Of a stretch of DNA of 60,000 nt, positions 59,312-60,000 are shown one piece after another. The first letter of the stretch is position 1. Each line of letters begins with the position of its first letter. The notes under the pieces are model-generated. The model made no database searches. It was not told where the DNA came from and saw only the letters and a program-made list of their open reading frames with translations. The stretch covers positions 24,851,841 to 24,911,840 of the forward strand of contig NC_092575.1 of NCBI RefSeq assembly GCF_037975245.1. The letters run 5' to 3'. The position numbers and the translations under genes were made by a program. The DNA comes from Apostichopus japonicus (taxonomy: Eukaryota; Echinodermata; Holothuroidea; Aspidochirotida; Stichopodidae).

Positions 59312-60000
59312 CCAGGCTAAGCTTTGTCATGAGATATCCAGAGGATATTGACCCACTCCCATGGGGTATCCAAGGGGGTAACGTTCCTCCTGTTTTAGTA
59401 ACAGAAACACTAAGAAATTTCCGTTTCGTAGATTAGAAGTGCCCATTTTTTGACAAAAACCGTAAGTTTGCCATTTTTTGGTCATTTTGGAAAGATGTTA
59501 TCAGAAAGTATCCTATTGCTGGTAAATTTTAAAAAAAAAAACAGTTATCGAATGGAGTTTGTATGGAATTATGGAATTTGTGGCACTCAATGGGAATTGG
59601 GACACAATTTTATAAAAATTACAAAATAAAAATAACATGTTAAGCTCTATTAAGAGAAAAACATGGTAAGAGAAACCTTTAACATATAGCCTACTGCTTT
59701 AATATTTGAATTGCAAGAGTTTCCAGCCAATAACTACGTTATCTATCACTTTGAACTAGTCAGGTTCTAATGTAGTTTCGGTTTAGCTCTAGCTCGACTT
59801 CAAGTCTAACAGTGCATTTGCCTAGGTCACCAACAGTGATATGAAAATATGAAAACCCGGTCTTCTGCTTTTGATAGAATTAATTAAAGATTTAATCAGT
59901 GGTTAGTAAATTTTGTTATAGTATACTGGTCCTAGCTGACCACAGATGAAGGGAAATGGAGGAGGGAGAGGGGGGGGGGGGTGAGAGAGATGTGGATGGG
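59312..60000. other. No gene recognised to the window end
   Basis: Counterpart of 22616-23306; the duplication still matches at the last base. Confidence 0.5.

Larger units (their letters stand above)
36681..60000. repeat. Right copy of the ~36.7 kb-period tandem duplication
   Basis: Counterpart of bases 1-23306. Notable differences from the left copy: a longer (AT)n near 46685-46750, a shorter poly-C at 58220, a 9-bp deletion near 44385, a 13-bp deletion near 52030 and a replaced stretch near 45045. There is one T fewer in the LINE at 37150, and conservative K/R swaps in peroxidase exons 3 and 5. Confidence 0.97.

Overview
This is eukaryotic (metazoan) genomic DNA. It is AT-rich, has no dense coding, and its one recognisable host gene is split by phase-consistent GT-AG introns. 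The mix of CR1-type and other LINEs, a Penelope-like element, a Ty3/gypsy remnant, tRNA-derived SINE-like units, G-tract MITEs and a virus-like capsid/PC4 remnant suits a marine invertebrate. An echinoderm or related deuterostome is my guess, not a demonstrated assignment.

Large-scale layout: the window is dominated by a tandem duplication. Bases 1-23306 and 36681-60000 are the same sequence at roughly 98-99% identity by eye, period about 36.7 kb, and the repeat runs off both window edges. Bases 23307-36680 occur once here. The two copies differ by scattered substitutions, microsatellite lengths and small indels. They could be a recent segmental duplication or two haplotypes placed side by side by the assembler; the sequence alone does not decide.

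Host gene: a secreted animal heme peroxidase (myeloperoxidase/peroxinectin/ovoperoxidase superfamily) lies on the minus strand. In the right copy I can trace 11 coding exons from 42372 down to the stop codon at 25887. Every splice phase matches, giving about 690 codons with all the hallmark heme, catalytic and calcium residues. In the left copy only exons 1-5 (5692 to 1418) fall in the window and the rest would lie to its left. A CR1-like LINE sits in intron 5 of both copies, so it inserted before the duplication.

Repeats and mobile elements: the CR1-like LINE (about 32.65-37.56 kb) has a 5' UTR of three roughly 206-bp tandem monomers, an ORF1 with a zinc-finger-like and SGNH-esterase region, and a broken endonuclease/reverse transcriptase ORF2. 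About 12 kb into each copy unit lies an inverted duplicate of peroxidase exon 3 on the plus strand, in frame but with its splice acceptor destroyed. Further along each unit lie a Ty3/gypsy RNase H remnant, a capsid-like fragment, a PC4-like gene remnant, and a Penelope-like RT split by a second, 5'-truncated LINE with a 4-bp target duplication. These are followed by a 693-bp MITE, a G/C palindrome and a tRNA-like unit. Two SINE-like repeats sit in intron 7 of the peroxidase gene.

The rest is intron or intergenic DNA in which I see nothing coding.
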